Shown here piece by piece: positions 27,387 to 29,726 of a stretch of DNA of 29,726 nucleotides (the stretch's first letter is position 1; every line of letters starts with the position of its first letter). Origin of the DNA: Phoronis australis. Its lineage: Eukaryota; Phoronida; Phoronidae. The notes beneath the pieces are model-generated. The model saw only the letters and a list, made by a program, of their open reading frames with translations, did no database searches and was not told the DNA's origin. The translations under genes and the position numbers were made by a program. The DNA lies in contig NMRA01000134.1 in the NCBI GenBank assembly GCA_002633005.1, positions 472,652 to 502,377 on the forward strand, given 5' to 3'.

Positions 27387-29214
27387 TATTCCTCCGGCTC
27401 ACAGTGTCACTCCAGCAGAACACTTGGTTTAGAGTACAACTGTGCTTCTATTTTCGTATCTCATGATCCAAAAAGGAAAAATGCTCCATTGAAATCATTG
27501 AGCAGCCACTGAATATGTGTATTTGTCTTAGACAAAATGAGAGAAATACAAGATAAATTTAAATTTGAAATACGCATACAAATCGATTTGTTGCTTAGTA
27601 TGGTCAGGCCTCGTTTTCGGGTAGTTCACCAAACTGGATGTGAGACAGAACAACTGTCTGGATTAGGCGAACACAGCGGTTGGTAACATGGTATTTGTAA
27701 AGTCATGGTTTTTATAAAATGGCATCAAAAACACTGTTTGTTTACGTTTCTTGAGATTACTTATTAGCACAATTTTGATATTTGGACGTATAAAGTTTTT
27801 TTTGTGATATGTAATATGCAGTGGAAAACGTAAAATAGGCCTAAAGTAAATACATTGGCAATCTTTTATTGCCAGAATACATTCATTTTAACCACGTGTC
27901 AGTGGCGTAAATTTTAATCAAAATTATTCACCTGCGTAATTTAATGAGTAATTTACGCCGTTAAGGATAAATTTACCCAGGTAATTTAGATATGTCTCCC
28001 TCATTTGGCCAGCGATAATCCTCGTTCTACGAACGTCGTCTAATCATTAACCTTTTGCCCTTGATGCAGAAGTTAAATAGCTCTTAGTTATAGGACCTTA
28101 CTAACGACTTTTGCAGACTGAACCATAAACGTCCACGTTTCACGAACTATCTACTCAAGGCAGAGACGAGGTTACCTTTCAGCCTCAATCGAAGCTTTAA
28201 AAAGCCGTTGTTGTTATGTCAAACTTAAATTGTATAAGGAAGACATTACCAAGGTTTTTACAATGTATACCATAATTTAACAATTATTGCACCTGCTGTA
28301 AATGATAAAATGTTTAATGCCTTTTGATTGTGGGGGAAAGTTCCGTGTCTTCCCGGCTGTATTGATAAGTCCTAATAACGGAATTGCGAATCAACCATTT
28401 TGTTTTGGGGAGCGGAGGGTGTCGGTCCCCCTTCGCCCAGCTAAATCCCCGTATGAGAGCTAGCTTCTAGAAGTGACGCCAATATTCTTTGTATTTTCAT
28501 CCTAATTGGCAACCATCAACCGATTGTCTAATTTTAACCGTTCTAGCTTTGTACCAAAATGATAATGAATTACATAAGAGTAGGGCCGACGACGTATCTT
28601 CTGATCATTTCCTCCAGACAACTGTTGCGCACATTACGTGAGATAAACGATTTCTTCGTCGTGTTCTGGAGAACCTGAATTCAGTGACTCTAATGGCCGG
28701 GATTAGGGCTGCCATTCATTAGGAACCCAAGATTTGATTAATGAAAGTGGTTTTGATATCAATTGCGCATAGCATACCAAACTTCCCCAGGTTCATTTGA
28801 AAAAGGAAGATACGTTTTTCAATTAGTTTTTTTCCTGATTCCTGGAAGTAAAGGATGCTGCCTTACAATCAATGGATTGGCAATTCAGGAGGTGCTTAAC
28901 TACCTCGGAACCTGGCTTTGTCCACGCTCTTCGCCGGTCAAAACGCGTTAGGGGCACACTGAAAGTTGTACGCAGGTGACGTCAGCACTTGTACGGTAAT
29001 CCTCCAGTAATCAGTGAAAAAAATTACTACCAAAATAGTAACTTACCAAAGACTATAGTTTTACCGTGAACAGTGCTTTATGACAGTCATAAAATCAAAG
29101 CAATGATTATAATAGGGTAGGGGTTATTTGACAAAATCAAGTTGCAGTTGTTGGCGTTATCACAGGCTAAATAGATAAAAGTTATTGCAGACAGAGAATC
29201 CAATATATTTGCAC
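27387..29214. other. Stretch without a recognised gene
   Basis: AT-rich with a few GC-rich patches, such as gggagcggagggtgtcggtc near 28408 that resembles repeat debris. A small hairpin (ttacta-ccaaaa-tagtaa) lies near 29025-29042. No convincing exon or RNA gene was seen on either strand. Confidence 0.5.
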
Positions 29215-29552
29215 GTGATATCAGGCCACACAGTGTGCAAGTGATATCAGGACACACAGTGTGCAAGTGATATCAGGACACACAGTGTGCAAGTGATATC
29301 AGGCCACACAGTGTGCAAGTGATATCAGGTCACACAGTGTGCAAGTGATATCAGGCCACACAGTGCGCAAGTGATATCAGGCCACACAATGAGCAAGTGA
29401 TATCAGGCCACACAGTGAGCAAGTGATATCAGGTCACACAGTGTGCAAGTGATATCAGGTCACACAGTGTGCAAGTGATATCAGGCCACACAATGTGCAA
29501 GTGATATCAGGCCACACAGTGTGCAAGTGATATCAGGTCACACAGTGTGCAT
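29215..29552. repeat. 26-bp minisatellite, 13 copies
   Basis: Thirteen units of exactly 26 bases run without indels. Each begins gtgatatcagg and continues with cacacagtgtg. Each therefore carries two dyads: the 8-bp palindrome tgatatca and the odd palindrome cacac-a-gtgtg. Unit position 12 varies (C, A or T) while most others are fixed; copies 6, 7, 8 and 11 alter the second dyad. The array stops cleanly at 29552. There are no unique spacers, so it is not a CRISPR array. Confidence 0.97.
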
Positions 29553-29726
29553 CCGATCAATTGCCTTTCTTCCCCAACCATTTACCTCAGTTTCAGCACG
29601 TGAGGTCGCTAGCGTCATTTGCACAACATGTCCGTGAGTGGCGAATAAACTTTAAGAAATTCAAGTCACTTTTCGCGGTAAAGTTGTTCGTTTCACATTT
29701 TATGTGGACAAGGGAAGCCCTGCTGC

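Noticed and set aside
29215-29552. Regular direct repeats resembling a CRISPR array
   Set aside because: Units are contiguous with no unique spacers, and the context is an animal genome with introns. It is a minisatellite.

Overview
The window is animal nuclear DNA. It holds one clear protein gene, cut into 14 coding exons by canonical GT-AG introns, in an AT-rich background with abundant CpG, short minisatellites and scattered mobile-element debris. There are no bacterial-style operons, ribosome binding sites or dense ORFs. CpG is not visibly depleted, introns are a few hundred bases long, and small GC-rich repeats recur, so I infer a non-vertebrate metazoan, probably marine. I cannot name the phylum from sequence alone.

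The recognisable gene lies on the + strand, with coding exons from 12234 to 19806. It encodes a complete SLC6 (neurotransmitter:sodium symporter) protein of 650 residues, closest in its motifs to glycine/neutral amino-acid transporters (the SLC6A5/A9/A14 branch). All 13 introns could be placed and the phases close without a frameshift. The sodium sites, both gates and the extracellular disulphide pair are present. One notable difference is a phenylalanine where the family normally has the chloride-ligating tyrosine.

The first 12 kb carry no confident gene. They contain two promoter-like clusters: E2F plus ETS sites near 430-470, and a CRE plus a CCAAT box near 4187-4215. They also contain several possible upstream first exons for the transporter (4331-4390 and 8689-8694, with a 9-nt microexon candidate at 11255-11263). 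Repeat debris includes a ~70-bp GC-rich mini-element seen once as a monomer and once as a dimer, a foldback element at 10514-11074, a tRNA-like fragment, a possible Harbinger-like transposon end at 4161, and a possible DNA polymerase B relic near 6.1-6.3 kb.

Downstream of the transporter lie candidate poly(A) signals, a 5 x 43 bp minisatellite, about 5 kb with nothing I recognise, a 20-bp hairpin flanked by direct repeats at 26317-26386, a weak candidate minus-strand terminal exon near 27.0-27.4 kb, and a 13 x 26 bp minisatellite at 29215-29552. I found no CRISPR array, phage, defence system or other new multi-gene system. The most useful leads are the altered chloride site, the unresolved 5' end of the transporter, and several small palindromic repeats with duplication-like flanks.
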